Notes: generated from the sequence alone by a model not told the origin. A DNA stretch of 64,000 nucleotides from Pyxicephalus adspersus (GCF_032062135.1 NC_092859.1:47993962-48057961), one strand, 5' to 3'; numbered from the stretch's first letter, positions 11,535 to 24,609 are shown. Program-made: numbers and translations.

Positions 11535-13930
11535 GCTGAAAGTAGCCATCAGAATGATACACTGAGGTCATAAAGGCATGGTCAGTAACAATACCAGTGT
11601 AGACTGTACTATTTTAACAATGTTGAATACAAAGATGCCTAAAATGTGCCAATAAATATCCGTATATCATTATACCACCAACCCCAATTTTTTATACAAG
11701 GCAGGATGGATATTTCCTGTATCTATCAGGTTATTGAAACCAATTGATGCCACTACTATTTGAATGTTGTGTCAGTATCAAAACCTAATAAACCAGACAA
11801 TGTTTTTCTAAATGTTTTAAATCTTGGACAGTTTTAGTAAGTCCATGCAAATTGTGACTTCAGGTGCCTGTTCTTAACTGACAGAAGTGGATCCTGGTGT
11901 GGTCTAATGCTGCAGTAGCCCATCTGCTTTAAGGATCAACATATTGTACATTCAGAGATGCTCTTCTGCATAACTTAGGTATAACAGTTGTTTATTTAGC
12001 GTTACTGTTGACATTGTAATAGTTTAAACCAGTGTGGCCATTGTGATCTGACCTCTGCCATCATTAAGCTATTTTGAAAACTGAAGCTCACGGAATATTT
12101 TCTCTTTTTCTCTTTTTCCACCATTCTTTGTAAACCCTAGTCATGGTTGTGCATGAAGATCCCAGCAGATCACCGGTAAAACTTAGACCAGTCTGTCCAG
12201 CACCAGCAATCATGCTGCATTCAAGGTTGCCTAAATGACCTTTCTGATGTTGCTGCAAAGCAATTGGCAATTGTACAGTTGCATTAAGAAGCAGTTAAAC
12301 CGATGTACCTAACAAAGTGGCAAAACAGAAATGAAGTCTCTGTTTTAAAAAAAAGATAGATGAGGTCACAGTGTCAGGATCACAAGGTACTTTATATGTG
12401 AAGAGATTAGTAACCAAAATTAAATTTATTATTTCTATTGCTGTATTTTATAATGATTTTTACAGTTTACCTAAAGGTTAACCTATAGTATAGATCTATA
12501 CGATCGGTATCACATACTCACAATGCAACTGGTAGGCAGAAACTGTGTTAACTGTTTAGTAGGCTATACGTGACGCAATCGTATTTAGAACAGAGTTTTG
12601 TTGTTTAATATTTATTGTACATTATATGTACAAGGGAGTACATTTATTTACCTAAATTTGTCATTTATTATTACTCACATGTTTAACTTGATTTAAATCA
12701 AGTGTGATACCGAATGATTGGTCAATTTTATTTGCATCCAAACAAGGGTATATATAAGAAATAAAAACTAAATTAAGAAACCATGTCAAAGGATGTGGTA
12801 AATACAGATCCCTTTTTAAACTTTATTGCACTTTTATTATTGAGAAGATAGTAAATTTTTTTTAGTGAGAATAGATTTTATAGTTATTGTTTGAACATTT
12901 TTCTCAGAGTAATTTTTGATACGAGTCTGACTGGTTGACTGATTTTTACATGCCTACATATTTTGATTACTTTATTTTGTTTGAAGATTTATGGATAGTG
13001 ATTATAAAATCAATTAGCCACATAAAAGTCTGCTGTTTTTAAGTTTGAACAGACTGAACGACTCAAATTTAGAGGATGAGTACAGCACAATATCTGTTCC
13101 AATCTGAGCAGATATGACTGTCTTCATGTATATTGCAATCTATGCATAGAAACATATTTTAATGCACTACCACATACTGTTAGGGTTAATTGTATCATGC
13201 TGAACATATTCACAGTGTAATGACATATCCTTAAAAGCAAAACTACATTTCCATATAATGAATCTTCGAGCACTCCAGGCTTTTATTGCAAAAGAGACAT
13301 TTCCCTGTTGAGAAAACAGAGCTTAACTTCCCTAGGTAATTGGAAAGCCCTTGAATATGATATTGTAAAACATTTTTCAAGATACACATTTTTTTCCCCC
13401 TGAGACATGTTCCCATAGGTCTTCCCCTGACCATCCATTCATGAAAACATAATTGTTTATGACAGACTCAAGTTTGCAAATATTATCTGACTATGCATGC
13501 TTATCTGCATATACAGCAAAAAACAACATTATTTTAATGTTCAATAGACACCACAATATATGCCTTGAATTTATTGCATTAGCAGATGAGTCACTTGGCA
13601 TTTAGGCATCCATGTTCTTGTAAGCTCCCCTATCTTTATTGTAAATCCCTGCTGTTAGCATATTAATTCAGCATGACTGCCTGAAAACTAGATGGTCAGC
13701 TGTGGCAGTCTACTTCCTTAGTTCAGGTTTCCTTTAAAGATCCCATTATGATTTTTAAATCTGAGCCTAGCACATACTTGCAAGCAAACAGTTTATATTT
13801 ACCTGTCCCTTATGCAATACACAGCTTCTGTAAGGAAGAGGGAAGCCTAATGAAAGATCCTTGCAGGGGATATGTTTATTTTAGCATGTCCTTTAAACAA
13901 CCCTCACAGAGTTTAGAATAAATGCTCCAC
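11535..13930. other. No gene or repeat recognised; 13560-13930 conserved-element-like
   Basis: No coding frame is supported. The last part (13560-13930) is repeat-free and contains homeodomain-type words (TATTAATTCAGC, TTTGATTT-like) and an AP-1-like TGAGTCA (about 13587). Conservation cannot be judged from a single sequence. Confidence 0.35.
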
Positions 13931-13939
13931 AATTAGGCG

Positions 13940-14190
13940 ATAAGAACAACATGCAGACTACAACTTTTACAACATGCAGACTAAAAATAGACAATATGTG
14001 GATAAGAAATGAACAATCACCGCAATTTGTATGCTACCAATCTTTTTTTTTTTTAATATGCAGGCTACAGACAGACAACCAAGACAATGTGCAAACAACA
14101 AAGGGCAATCATTAAAACATGTGGACAACATATTTATGAAGTTTATTGTGATAAAACTCTAGTAAGAAACATAAATACATGACAATATGC
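13940..14190 (+). repeat. Degenerate array of CAATATGCAG-like motifs
   Basis: The motif family ACATGCAGACTA, ACAATATGTGGA, AATATGCAGGCTA, ACAATGTGCAAAC, ACATGTGGACA and CAATATGCAGGA recurs about every 30-60 bp. It looks like a decayed tandem repeat directly upstream of the L1-like frame. Confidence 0.5.
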
Positions 14191-14199
14191 AGGAAAATG

Positions 14200-14490
14200 T
14201 GATAATGTGTATCAGCCAAGGAGCAACTATGACTATATAAGGAAAATGAAATGGGAAAACATGACAATACATAGGCATAAAATTAGTAATTGTTACAATA
14301 CATGGGATAGAATATGCTGTGTTGATTACATGTCATGTTTCCAGCAAGAAACTGGGTATAAAATTCTTTCTAGATGTTATAGGGTCACCACATGTCCACA
14401 CTCTTTGTTCCCAGAGGCATCAAATATATGCTGGCAGTGCAATGCAGCCAGAGGCAATATTCTACATATTTTCTGGGAGTGTCCTTGACT
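14200..14490 (+). pseudogene. L1-like LINE ORF2 C-terminal part, upstream segment
   Basis: A 93-codon open frame starting at 14207 contains YKILSRCYR (about residue 50) and the CWQC....GNILHIFWECP segment (about residues 75-93). This is the Cys/Trp-rich motif near the C-terminus of L1-type ORF2 proteins, thought to take part in target-primed reverse transcription. The frame then runs into a low-complexity insertion, and the rest of the C-terminus resumes at about 15260. No RT core lies upstream, so the copy is 5'-truncated. L1 versus the related Tx1 group cannot be separated here. Confidence 0.75.
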
Positions 14491-14494
14491 AGGG

Positions 14495-15250
14495 TACTTC
14501 AGATGAAGTCATAGCTGCCACCCCTGGCCACTTTACCGCACCCCCCCCCCCTTTTTTTTTTTTTTTTTTTATTAACCCCTTAATGAAAACACAACACAGA
14601 ATTTTGGTAAAGATTGGCCATAGCAGCCCCTTTTATTTAAATTAACACATTCTGGTAACAAGAGGCACTCTTAAGTATCCCAAAAACACAACACCCAAGT
14701 TTCTTTGTTCTGTTAAACAGTGGGCCAACATCCCCCCCTTTAGTCCAAAAAAACACCCCCTTATAAACTCTTTGTTGAAGAAACTCCGCTCCACTTTCCG
14801 GCCCCCAGCCGTCCTTACACCGCCTCGGGGACAATTCAGCGGGTTCCAACTCCACAACTTAGCCCCCAGAACAACCAAGTGTTCTGCAGGGCAACCCCCA
14901 ACCGAAGTACCCATACCTTACGGGTCCCAACCCCCCGTAACATCCCTCTTTTAAACTCTAACTTTCAAGGACTTATGACAACACCATGCCTCCTCCAGCT
15001 GCTATGACAAAACACTCAGTTGCGTGCACCATAAAACAGGGGAGGGTGGGTGGGAGGCTTCCATTTCCACTCAAACTGCTATCCCCCCCTTCACTCACCC
15101 CCCTTTTATCTCACTTCTCTCCACCAATCCCTTTCCTTCATTTTCCCGCACTTTTCTTCTTCTTTTTTTTTTTTTTTTTAATAACTCTCCCCTTTTTTTT
15201 TTTTTTTTAACTTTTTAACCCCTGCCTCTATGCCTTCCCTTCACCCCTGT
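14495..15250. repeat. Pyrimidine-rich insertion splitting the L1-like tail
   Basis: The segment starts and ends with long C and T tracts (C12T18-like near 14541-14571; T runs near 15160-15210). Between them is C-rich sequence with CACAACACAGAATTTTGG and GGTAACAAGAGGC. It separates two collinear parts of one L1-like C-terminus, so it is an insertion. The T tract at the left edge could be the poly(A) tail of a minus-strand retro-insert. Identity unknown; the small frames in it are low complexity. Confidence 0.5.
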
Positions 15251-15254
15251 CACG

Positions 15255-15845
15255 AGGCCCTCCGCTAACATTGCTTCAGGCCTACTTTCTGGGAGAGGGT
15301 ACATAGACTACTCCCAAGATTTACAGACCATCAGATACCCTTTGAAGCTGAATATTATTTCTCTTCCATCACAACCCATTAATCAGAAAACCTCTTGATA
15401 AGGTTAGTAGATGCAGCGAGAGCATGCATACCAGTAATGTGTGGCCAATCCCGGCCTCCTAGGATTGCTTAGTAGTTTGAATGGATCAATGAGCTACAGT
15501 ATATCTAATGGAAGACCTTGCCACCTCTTAGAGGCACCGAGGAAGCCACAAGTCTTGGATGGTTCTACTGGACCATGTTATGGGAATCCCCGGATTATTT
15601 TACAGTTCTTCAAGACAATTCCTAATGTCTATGATAACTCTACTGCTTCTCTTTTATTAGAAAGGAATATTAGTGTACACCTTTGAGACTCTCTTGTGGT
15701 TTTATACTTTTTTTCTCCACTCTCATTAATCAGGTTACCTTACCCAGACACATCCTATCCCCTTCTAAATGTTGCCCATATTTAAATCATTCTCTTAAGT
15801 AATAACAAAAACGAATGTTTAAGTCCAATAAAACTATGACATTGT
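15255..15845 (+). pseudogene. L1-like LINE C-terminus and 3' UTR, downstream segment
   Basis: Broken frames read LDKV..R..ESMHT then ANPG..LG-type and W...IN.L sequence, with a run resembling LPPLRGTEEA. They match the order of the terminal region of L1 ORF2. The segment ends with an AATAAA signal (about 15829) and a T-rich run. It is continuous in strand and order with 14200-14490. Confidence 0.6.
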
Positions 15846-15849
15846 TCAA

Positions 15850-18800
15850 TCTGTTTTTTTTTTGTTTGTTTTTTTATGCCTTTAATGGCCAGGTACAAAC
15901 CACCCAGGAATTGTTGCTCTGATCGTTGGAACAAACATGACTATGTTGTATACTATTTTGTTCGGCTTTTTGTTCCTGTGTTTTCCATTGTGATTATAAA
16001 TCTGTTAGTTTTATTTTTCAATTGTACCTGTATGTTATTGTATATTTCCCATGATGTACTTTCTGTACAACACTATAAATATATGAATATATGTACTGTA
16101 TTATATGTACTGTACTAAAAAGCTCTAATTTTAAAATCAAGAAACCCATATAATGTTTTATAGGGTAAAGACTTTGAGGAATACTCTGGTATTAAAAAAG
16201 TAAAAATTATTCCTAAAGTCATCAGATATCTCCAAAGGTCACAATTCCATAGAATTACTTGTGATCTCTTTATGATATGATGACTCGCTCTTGTACTCCT
16301 TTATAATGATGTAAAACTGGAACAGGGGTTTGAAATGAATCCATGCCAAGTTGGAAAATTTGCAAATATTTGCCTAAACACCCAAATAAGGAATACCTTT
16401 AATGCAGTGCATAATCTGTGTCCCTAGTCAGGAAGTCGTTAGAGACAATATTTTCAAGAAATGGATAAACGAGCCCTCTTTAAGGGTGGGCTCAAAGCAG
16501 CTATATTGTTAGAGTATGCTGGAGATGTTGGCAACAACTGGCAGCTTAGGGAGAAATATATGTATTTTTTCAGTTTTGTCATTGATACATGATCTCCGTG
16601 ACTATCCATGATTGGTATGCCTTTTGTTTGATAACATTTTCAATTATCCCTACTGACCAAAATGTATTAACATGATTCACCCCTATTGCCTTTATGGGGT
16701 TTACTGCAAAGTCTGTAAACCTTTAGCAAGATTTGTGAAACTGTTTACGAACCAAATCCAGGCAGGCTCCTTCAACCCTACAACAGGTTTTTGCAGGATT
16801 TTTGAACCTTCTGTATTCTGGTCAGTCAGGGAATGTATACATAATGATGCCATGCTTTAAAAAATCATTATTTTTGCCTAAAATTTTACACTAGAACAAA
16901 CTGACCTGAAACAAATATTCTGCCAGTAAGGTTTCTCTGGATAGTTCTACAGGTCAGTGGCTCACCCAGTAATAAATGAGTGAAGCAAGAATGATAGCCT
17001 AAGAGAATGAAGATTTAAAAAACAATTATTGGGAGTTTCTGTATCTCCATCGTTTTACAGAAAATGTATAACCTTCCTAAAAAAGGCAAAATGACCAAGC
17101 AATACAGTACGTTAGTCTTTTATGCTAAATATAATCCATTATTTACCAGTACTCAAATATAATGTGCATACTGCTCTAGCAATAAATAAAACATTTCTTT
17201 TGGTATGTGCACCTTATAATGAAAAATATGCGTAAGGAGGTGAGAGCCTTTTTGCTGATATGGTTTGTATTTTTTTTTGAGACTTCTTGACACACATTCT
17301 GGGATTCAGTTTAGTATAACATTTTGGCTATAGCTGACAGTGAATACAGCTATGAATTATTTTTATATCTTAGAATTTAAAGTTATATTAGGTATTCCAA
17401 ACAACTACCACTTTTTTTTTCTTTGCATGGCTTTCTGCTCATATTCTAAACATTGGGCAGGGGTCAGATCAATGTTCTGTATCAGCAGACATTCCAGATG
17501 GCATCTTGTGACAGAACTGTTTCCTTCACAGCAGGAAAATGCTTGTCTAGCAGTAAGAATGAACCACATTGAACCTCATAGATCAGGGCTCTAGGGATCA
17601 TAGTTCAGAAACAGGACACAGCCTGTCATTCCCTCGGAAATCTTGCAAGCTTCCCTTGTATTGACAATGGTCAAATCCTCCTCTGTGAAGCCTGCTTAAG
17701 ATCTACATTACCCTTTCTTCAAAGTCAGAATGTAATCTTCAATGGTATACACATCCAAATTTCTAAAACAAAGAATATGGCAAAACAAAAGTAATGTCTC
17801 TAAAATTTGTCCTTAAGGACTAACAAAAATGCATGTTTTCCAGCCCAGTTTTACAATCCTACAGGCCAAATAACTAATAACATTGTTTTATACATGTTTA
17901 TGATCTGTGTGCATTTAATTCTCCTTCCTCGTGTAAAATAAAAAGTAACAAATAGTAGTTGTAACTGTCAATTACTGAGTTTCACATAAGCCAACATATC
18001 TCATTTTATTAGTACCTACTGACAGCATCTCAGAATCTTTTAAATATCTGACAATGCACACAATTTATCTGGCATATATACTTGTAATGATCATATTTTT
18101 GAATTTGCTCATTTTTACCTTTTTTTTTAAGTTAAATGATCAAATAGACCAACTAACCAACAGCAATCACTGCCATTCCTGTGTCTGAGTTGTGGTCTGA
18201 GCCCTAATTACTGATAGTACTAGGTGCCTAGCAGGCTGAACAGTCGTATTTATAAACCTGGTATAAAAGCTAAAACAAGGTAGTAGAGGTAAGGCTGAAG
18301 GGTTGTTAGTTCATGACCAATTTGACTTCTTTTTTTGCCCTATGTAGATTTTTTTATTTGAATTCCAGGACTGACATTCCTGTAGTCGCATAAGTAAAAT
18401 GAAAATATCCTAAATTCTTCATACTATGACTAATGTCTAATCTTATTTATAACAGCATTAAATTTTGTTCACAAGTATGACTGTCAACAGAAACCATGGT
18501 TGGCCTCTATTAGCACCATAATAGGCCTACAATCTACCCATGTATCTAAAAAATGACACCACAGGGGAACAGAATAAACGGTACAAATACACATGAAATA
18601 CTTCTGTTTGATTAAATAAAACTTGCCTGAGGGTGTATATACCCTTTAGTTTATATAACTACTTGCAGGTAATACCTAGAAATCACAGGTTCCACAGTAA
18701 CCATGTTAAAAGTGGAATAGAAATATTTGATCAAGGCTGCAGGTCAAATCTAAGCTGTCAGCAAAATATCATTAGGACACCTAAGTAATAATAAAACTTT

Positions 18801-19467
18801 TACCATAAACAATAATTATGTTAGGAAACTTGGGTAAAGAATTTGAGAATGTAGGCATACATTTCTGCTGGTTGCTGGCTAATTGAAACAAAGACATATA
18901 TAAAGACATATACTCTTTTTACTTCATTTTTTACTCCAATTACAATACAGGAAGGGTGGTTTAATTAGCACTATGAAAGAACTATCTATATATTTGCTCT
19001 AGAATGTTTACATAAGAGCAGAATTTAGTATAACCGTAAAACCTTAATGAATCCATTTGCAGGGATTATACAAATATAATACTTGTTTTGCCTATTTGCG
19101 GTTAGTCAAAAAAGATACAAAAGAAACAGCAATATATAGACCTCATTCTGCTTCACGAATAATTTTAAAATTATAAAAACTTAATAAAATTATCTTTTAG
19201 CACAGCTGAGATTGATCCAAAGGGTGCTAATCCTGTCTTGCAATTTGCTGATGTAAAGTATTACCGTTGTCATGATGTTAATATTGTCTTTAGAATAATA
19301 AATAATGCCCCGTATATTATTCTATGTGCTGTTATGTTTTTATGGAGTTATTTAAACTGTAGGTTTAATACAAATTAGCCCACAACCTCAGTTTTACAAA
19401 TCAACAGGTACCTAAAAGCAGCCTAGATACATCAAATCCTGCTAGATATACAAATCTGTTTGTAGTT
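15850..19467. other. No recognisable gene; AT-rich
   Basis: About 3.6 kb without an identifiable repeat or gene. Frames at 15876, 16672 and 17340 are isolated, short and without recognisable domains. Confidence 0.4.
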
Positions 19468-19475
19468 AAGACCAT

Positions 19476-20101
19476 TAGGGATGAGCGAGAATATTAGGTT
19501 TGATTTTGCGGCCTTTCTGAAAATGTAAGCGAGAACAGCCTTCTGATTCGCCGAGGCTCTTGCCAAACAGGAGGATTTCCAGGGCTGCATTATGCAGCCC
19601 TGGAAATTCTTTGCGATCCCCAGGCACTAGAGGTTAATTAACCTCTAGTGCCCGGGGATCGCACACTCTTCTCAATGAATGTAGCCACAGCTGCAATCAT
19701 TGAGAAGATGCCCAGCACAGGAGAACCTCCTGACATTGTAATATAAGTATCTCTTACAAATGATACATTTGTATCTGTAACAAATGTATCATTTGTAAGA
19801 GATACTTATATTTACAATGAACAATGAGGTTCTCCTTTGCCAGCCATCTTTTCAATGATTGCAGCTGTGGCTGCATTCATTGAGAAGAGTGTTCGAGAGT
19901 GTTCGAGAGGTTAATTAACCTCTAGTGCCCCGGGGATCACAAACAGGAGGATTTCCAGTGCTGAATGCAGCTCTGGGAATCCACCTGTTTTAATTTCCTC
20001 TTCCGATGGTTTCGCAAAATCGGTTCGCCAAAATTTCGCGAAACCATTGGAAGTTCAAGAAACTATGCTAGAAATGCTAGAGGCATTCTTGCTCATCCTT
20101 A
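19476..20101. mobile_element. hAT-type foldback MITE with long palindrome
   Basis: A 626 bp element. The ends are TAGGGATGAGCGAGA and GCTCATCCTTA, with 8 bp flanks AAGACCAT (19468-19475) and AAGATCAT (20102-20109) differing by one base. The interior is one large inverted repeat. Arms with GAATGTAGCCACAGCTGC and its mirror surround a central palindrome (about 19740-19812) built on CTTACAAATGATACATTTGT with a loop of about 7 bases. Relatives lie at 31517, 38724 and at the right end of 48015-49790. The 8 bp duplication and TAGGG-type end support hAT. Confidence 0.85.
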
Positions 20102-20109
20102 AAGATCAT

Positions 20110-21638
20110 ATCTATTAGACATCAGCTTTAAATAATATGTAAAATATACAACACTTATACTGTTTTCCTTTCTTTGTGTTCCAAAACATGTTTTTTTTAA
20201 ATATATTTTTTATTTTTTTTTTATATTTTTTAGTACCTAGGCAAGAGAAGATATTACATAGTGAGCCAGGAAAAAGCAGTTTCAATCAACCTCTAAAACC
20301 ACCAGGGCATCGTTAGCAATCAATCTCAGAATATGTCATGATGTTTGTTCAAAGTTTAGCATTATCTGTCGTTTTATGGAGTGGGATTGGGTGTCTATAA
20401 ATAATTCTGATATCTCAGAAAATTTTGGAACCTGGACCTCCTTGTCCAAGGAGGCCTCGATCCATGCCATGTGAACTACATGAGCCATTTTTTCTAGTTA
20501 GAGCAGGTTCAGACCTGCATCGGGATTGAGCGATGCCATGCTGATTCTTGGCTGGTCTCTTTCTCAGTCACTCGCATCGCAGCACTGAATCTTTAGGAAC
20601 CAGATTTCGCACATTTGACAGCTGGTGGCATTGGGTGATACTAGTACCAGTGGCATCTCCTGAGGGCCAGCAGTTCCTTGGCGTGTGGAAGTTGTAAACT
20701 AGCCTCAACCTCACTGTTGGTGTGAATATAGTCTGAGGCTTAATTTAGCTTAATATATTATTATTTGTGTATGTGTGGGAAACAGTACACCAAACTTAAA
20801 AATATCATATATTTTTAAATATTTGTACTATTATAAAGATATAAAAAAACACTACTTTGGCCTAATATTTTTCAGTTTATAATTTTTGCATGAAAGGACT
20901 AAAAACACATCTGAGTGCAAATTGTGGAAACTGTAAATCTGTATCTGATGCATATTTTAGCTTGGCCCACATTTTTTCCACTTTGTAAATGGCCTTTGCT
21001 GATCTCTGAGCTTACAGATTAAGTTATGTAAAAAAGTAGTATCTTGAGACAATGGTGTATCCTTATAAGGCTGCCATGTCAATTACATTTTTGAACAAGA
21101 GAAAATTTCAGCATGTAATGAGTTCCTTCTTCCTGAGGAAATCGTGTCAAAAGGGCAGAAATATCTTTTCTTCTGAAAAATGATAGAAGAGAAATCATAG
21201 ACCAAAGAAAGTACAACTTTATTAAAGTGTGTCAAACTATTTTCTCTTATTGCCTTAATAAGATGGTTCACAAGGAAACTAACTGACAAGTCACTATAAT
21301 ATTTGGGAAGCCAAAAGGAGATGACTGACAAAGTCTAATCACTGTCTGGAGAAAAAGGTAATATTCTGCCTTTAAAATTGAGTGAGAAAGTAGGTAGGAA
21401 AAACTTACACCTTTCACATAGTTCAAAGTCTCAAATTTACTACAGACTAGTTTTTCAGTCAGTACAGTACTGATACCTGAATTAAAAAATTAGAGCGAAG
21501 GAATCTCAGGATTTTCCCAACTTTGGCCCTAATTATACTTTTGTTACTTTCTTTTTCAGTTAAATGTGTAGCCTGCCAATGTGCACTAGTTTTTTTTTGA
21601 TGTTACATTCACTTATCAAACAATACCTGCATTGGATA
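20110..21638. other. No recognisable gene; T-rich tract near 20185-20235
   Basis: A strong T/A tract is followed by GC-richer sequence to about 20740, which could be a minus-strand retro-insert beginning at its poly(A). No protein motif was found to support that. Confidence 0.35.
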
Positions 21639-21646
21639 TGTTAGGG

Positions 21647-23320
21647 CAGGCATGGACAAACTACGGCCCCCGGGCCATATACGACTCATTATGCTTTTTT
21701 GAACTTTCTCTCTACTTCAGCAGTTGCCAAAATTTTGGTGGTCTGCGGCTCTGACCCATGCCCCTCCGAGCGGGGTCAGGAGACGCACCCTGCTGGGGGG
21801 CCGCACCGCCAGAGCCACGAACCATGTCTCCTGTACAAATCCCAGGCTCAGGGAAGTGGGCGGGACAACTGACTCTCCCATCGCAGGCTCAGATCTGGGA
21901 TGGGAGAGTGGGCAGGATTTTGTCATTATGACGTCACGTTCAGTGACACCCGTCTCGGCGCACATACGACAACTTGGCGACCACTGCTCTACTGCACTTC
22001 TTCTGGACCCTTTTGTAAGAAAGGGCCCAGAAGACCAAAGAAAAGAGAAGTGGACAGTGAGTGCTGAGTGTTTATTAAGGAGTGGACAACAAAATGTTTT
22101 TTCACGGAAGTCTGATCATTTATTTCACCAACAAACTGCAATTCAAGAGTTAAGTACCAGGGTAAGTTTTATGCTGGCATTCAAATTAGCAAAGCCTAGC
22201 AAGCCTTTCTCCGATGGAGAGTTTTTGAAAGAAAACATGGTGGAAACAGCAGATCAGTTGTGTCCATAGATCAAAGGCAAAGGCATTGAAAAAATAAGTT
22301 TATCACGCAGGACAGTGACTCGCTGTGTGGAACTGATTGACGAAGATATAGCCAGTGAGTTAAAGAAAAAGGCAGAGTCCTTTAAGTTTTATTCATTGGC
22401 ACTGGATGAAAGTAACGACATAAAAGACACTGCTCAGCTCCTAATTGTAATCCGAGGGATTAACCACAGTTTTGAGATAACAGAGGAGTTTTTGACCATG
22501 GAGTCCCTGAAAGGAAAAACGTGGGGAGAGGACTTGTATGACCAGGTGTTTGCTGCCATCGAGAGAATGGATCTATAATGAAGTAAACTTGCCAATGTCA
22601 CCACAGATAGATCGCCAAATTTAACTAAAAAAAAGTCCGACTGCTGAATAAAATCATAAAGTAAAAGAGGAAAACCCTGACCATGGCCTGCATGGAGAAT
22701 TCTGCCGTCGGTTCCCTGATTTTGAAAAAAGCTGGTGTCCTGTCCCCTGTCACAAGACCCTGAAACAGCACCACAGGACCTGCAGTTTGAAATAATCGAT
22801 ATTCAGTCTGTCTTAAAGGAGAAGTTCAATTCTCTTACACTGAATGATTTTTCTGCTTCACTTGACGAAGCCACATTCCCAAACATCCGGAGGACGGCAC
22901 AGAAGAAGCTGGCATTGTTTGGCTCAATCTACGTGTGTGAGCAGACGTTCAGCGTCATGAACAATAACAAAACTTGTCACAGATCCAAGTTAACCGATCA
23001 ACACCTCATCCTGAGAATTGCCACATCAAAGACTTTGATGCACTGGCAAAAAAAGGAGACCAACAACACTGTTCCCACTGACATGTGAGTTTCTCTACTG
23101 TGTTATTAAAAAATGCATTTGGAAAATATTTTATACAATAAGCCTTACATATTCATGTTTTGCTACCTGGTAAGGGCCAAAATATTTTATGTAATAGTTT
23201 TTCTATGTCATTTATATTAGTTCACACTCCAGCACCCCATCCATCTGAACCCAGCCAGGCCCCTCTTTCAAATTTTAGAACCCATTCTGACCCGTGAGTC
23301 AAAAAGTTTGCCCACTCCTG
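21647..23320 (+). mobile_element. hAT element (Charlie/GTF2IRD2-like group), decayed
   Basis: A 1674 bp element with inverted ends CAGGCATGGACAAACT and AGTTTGCCCACTCCTG. It is flanked by a perfect 8 bp target duplication, TGTTAGGG, at 21639-21646 and 23321-23328. The GC-rich 5' subterminal part (about 21740-21930) matches, in reverse complement, the MITEs at 28210 and 30232, with the shared word ATGACGTCAC. Coding remnants of a transposase follow. The element is complete at both ends but internally deleted compared with full hAT transposases. Confidence 0.93.
22000..23090 (+). pseudogene. hAT transposase remnant with dimerisation region
   Basis: Broken frames carry recognisable hAT transposase blocks. 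One is SRRTVTRCVELI.EDIASELK (about 22300-22370). FYSLALDESNDIKDTAQLL (about 22388-22445) follows and contains the Asp-bearing block typical of the Charlie-type catalytic domain. At the C-terminus FPNIRRTAQKKLALFGSIYV then CEQTFSVMN (about 22880-22965) is the hAT dimerisation region. In intact relatives this enzyme cuts and pastes the element as an oligomer. The middle of the domain is missing and stops interrupt it (for example 22266 and after 22576). Similarity to host GTF2IRD2-type genes reflects domestication elsewhere. The terminal repeats here show a transposon, not a host gene. Confidence 0.88.
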
Positions 23321-23957
23321 TGTTAGGGTGAGAATTGAATCTTTTAAATATAGTTCTGTGGTTGATTTACTAGGCTATGTGTAAAGACCAGCTGGAATGT
23401 GACTAAAGCATGGAAAATGGCCACAAACTGAAAAAAATTAAAAATTGTTACATCAAGGAACAAAAAAAAAATAATCTGGTTTCCAAAGCCAACAGTTCCA
23501 TTTATTGCATTTTTTTGTTATCATTGCTGCTTACAAATCTTTGCCAAACATGAAAGGGGGTTCTTTCACAAGTCACAATAATATTATTATTACTTATAAA
23601 CTGTATTTATAAAAAAAGCATTGCAGTCTATTTTTAAGCGTGCTGCATCTGTAAAACTTTTTGCTCACAGACACAAGTATAGTGCACACTTTCCTGATAT
23701 TCACACTAATGTCATTTCTTACACCGGCAGTATATTTACACAGTTGCCAGTGTCCACTACCTCCGTCAGTGCAGGTTTTTGTTGTTCACACATTGCCATA
23801 AACAAATCATATCACTATCTCTTGCAGTATGTGAAGTTGCCCAATTTACTGTGCTCAATGCAAGTTGTCAGTAAAGTTTCATATTATCCTTGTATTTTCC
23901 TTGTCTTTGTTTGTGCATTGTTGGGGGGTGACAACTGGCTACGTTTTTCTACAATAT

Positions 23958-24065
23958 TACATATTAGGTTGAAAAAAGACATAAGTCCATCAAGTTTAAC
24001 CACTAGGGAAGTAAACATATCCCAGATATAAAACCCTTGGACATAGTCCAAGTTATGCCCCTCCC
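23958..24065 (-). mobile_element. CR1-like LINE 3' end fragment
   Basis: The minus strand reads ATAT-CTGGGATATGTTTAC, then CCCTAGTGGTTAAACTTGAT, then GGACTTATGTC, the same 3' UTR end as copies A and B. It is a strongly 5'-truncated insert. Confidence 0.75.
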
Positions 24066-24434
24066 CCTATATGGAATGTGCAAGTGGTTGTGCACACAGC
24101 GCGGGCATGGTCCACTGTTGTCAGCAAGCCTGTAAAGTGGAACTGAATTAAAAAAAAATGATTTTTATGGAGAACAGCTAGAAATGTTAATTTTACTTAA
24201 ATAGTACCATATAAAATGTAAAATACTTATCTTTCTAATTGCAGTACAGTACAGTTATTGCACCTAGGTACTCTTGTTTATTTGTGGTTTGAGATCTAAG
24301 GCACAACTGCCTTTAACCGCTACTCTCAGGAAATTTGACTTGAGATTTGGTGATTACATTACCGCGCTGCATATTTTCTTAATTGAAAGTTCTGGCATGA
24401 GAAAGAAAATACTTGCCTGTCTGCTCCCACAAAG

Positions 24435-24600
24435 ACACACAGGAGAAGATACACTTTCATCAGTGAACCTAGGTGATCCAGCAAACCTGGAATGGATCTG
24501 GTCCAGGGTTGAAAGGATTTGCTAATAATTGACTTAAGAAATCTATTCCAGGTTCACTGATGAAAGTGTATTTTTTTCCACAGGAATGGGGAAAAATCAA
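24435..24600. mobile_element. Foldback MITE, ATT-flanked family, degraded ends
   Basis: Arms GATACACTTTCATCAGTGAA and CACTGATGAAAGTGTAT surround GATCCAGCAAACCTGG and GATCTGGTCCAGG, as in the copies at 380 and 43548. The outer termini are too diverged to show a target duplication. Confidence 0.75.
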
Positions 24601-24609
24601 GCGAGAGCA

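Noticed and set aside
13940..14190. CRISPR-like array of regularly spaced motifs
   Set aside because: Spacing is irregular, motifs are degenerate and the setting is a vertebrate nuclear genome.
21724..23088. A host GTF2IRD2-like or ZBED-like gene
   Set aside because: Terminal inverted repeats and a perfect 8 bp duplication enclose the frames, and internal stops are present. It is a transposon remnant.
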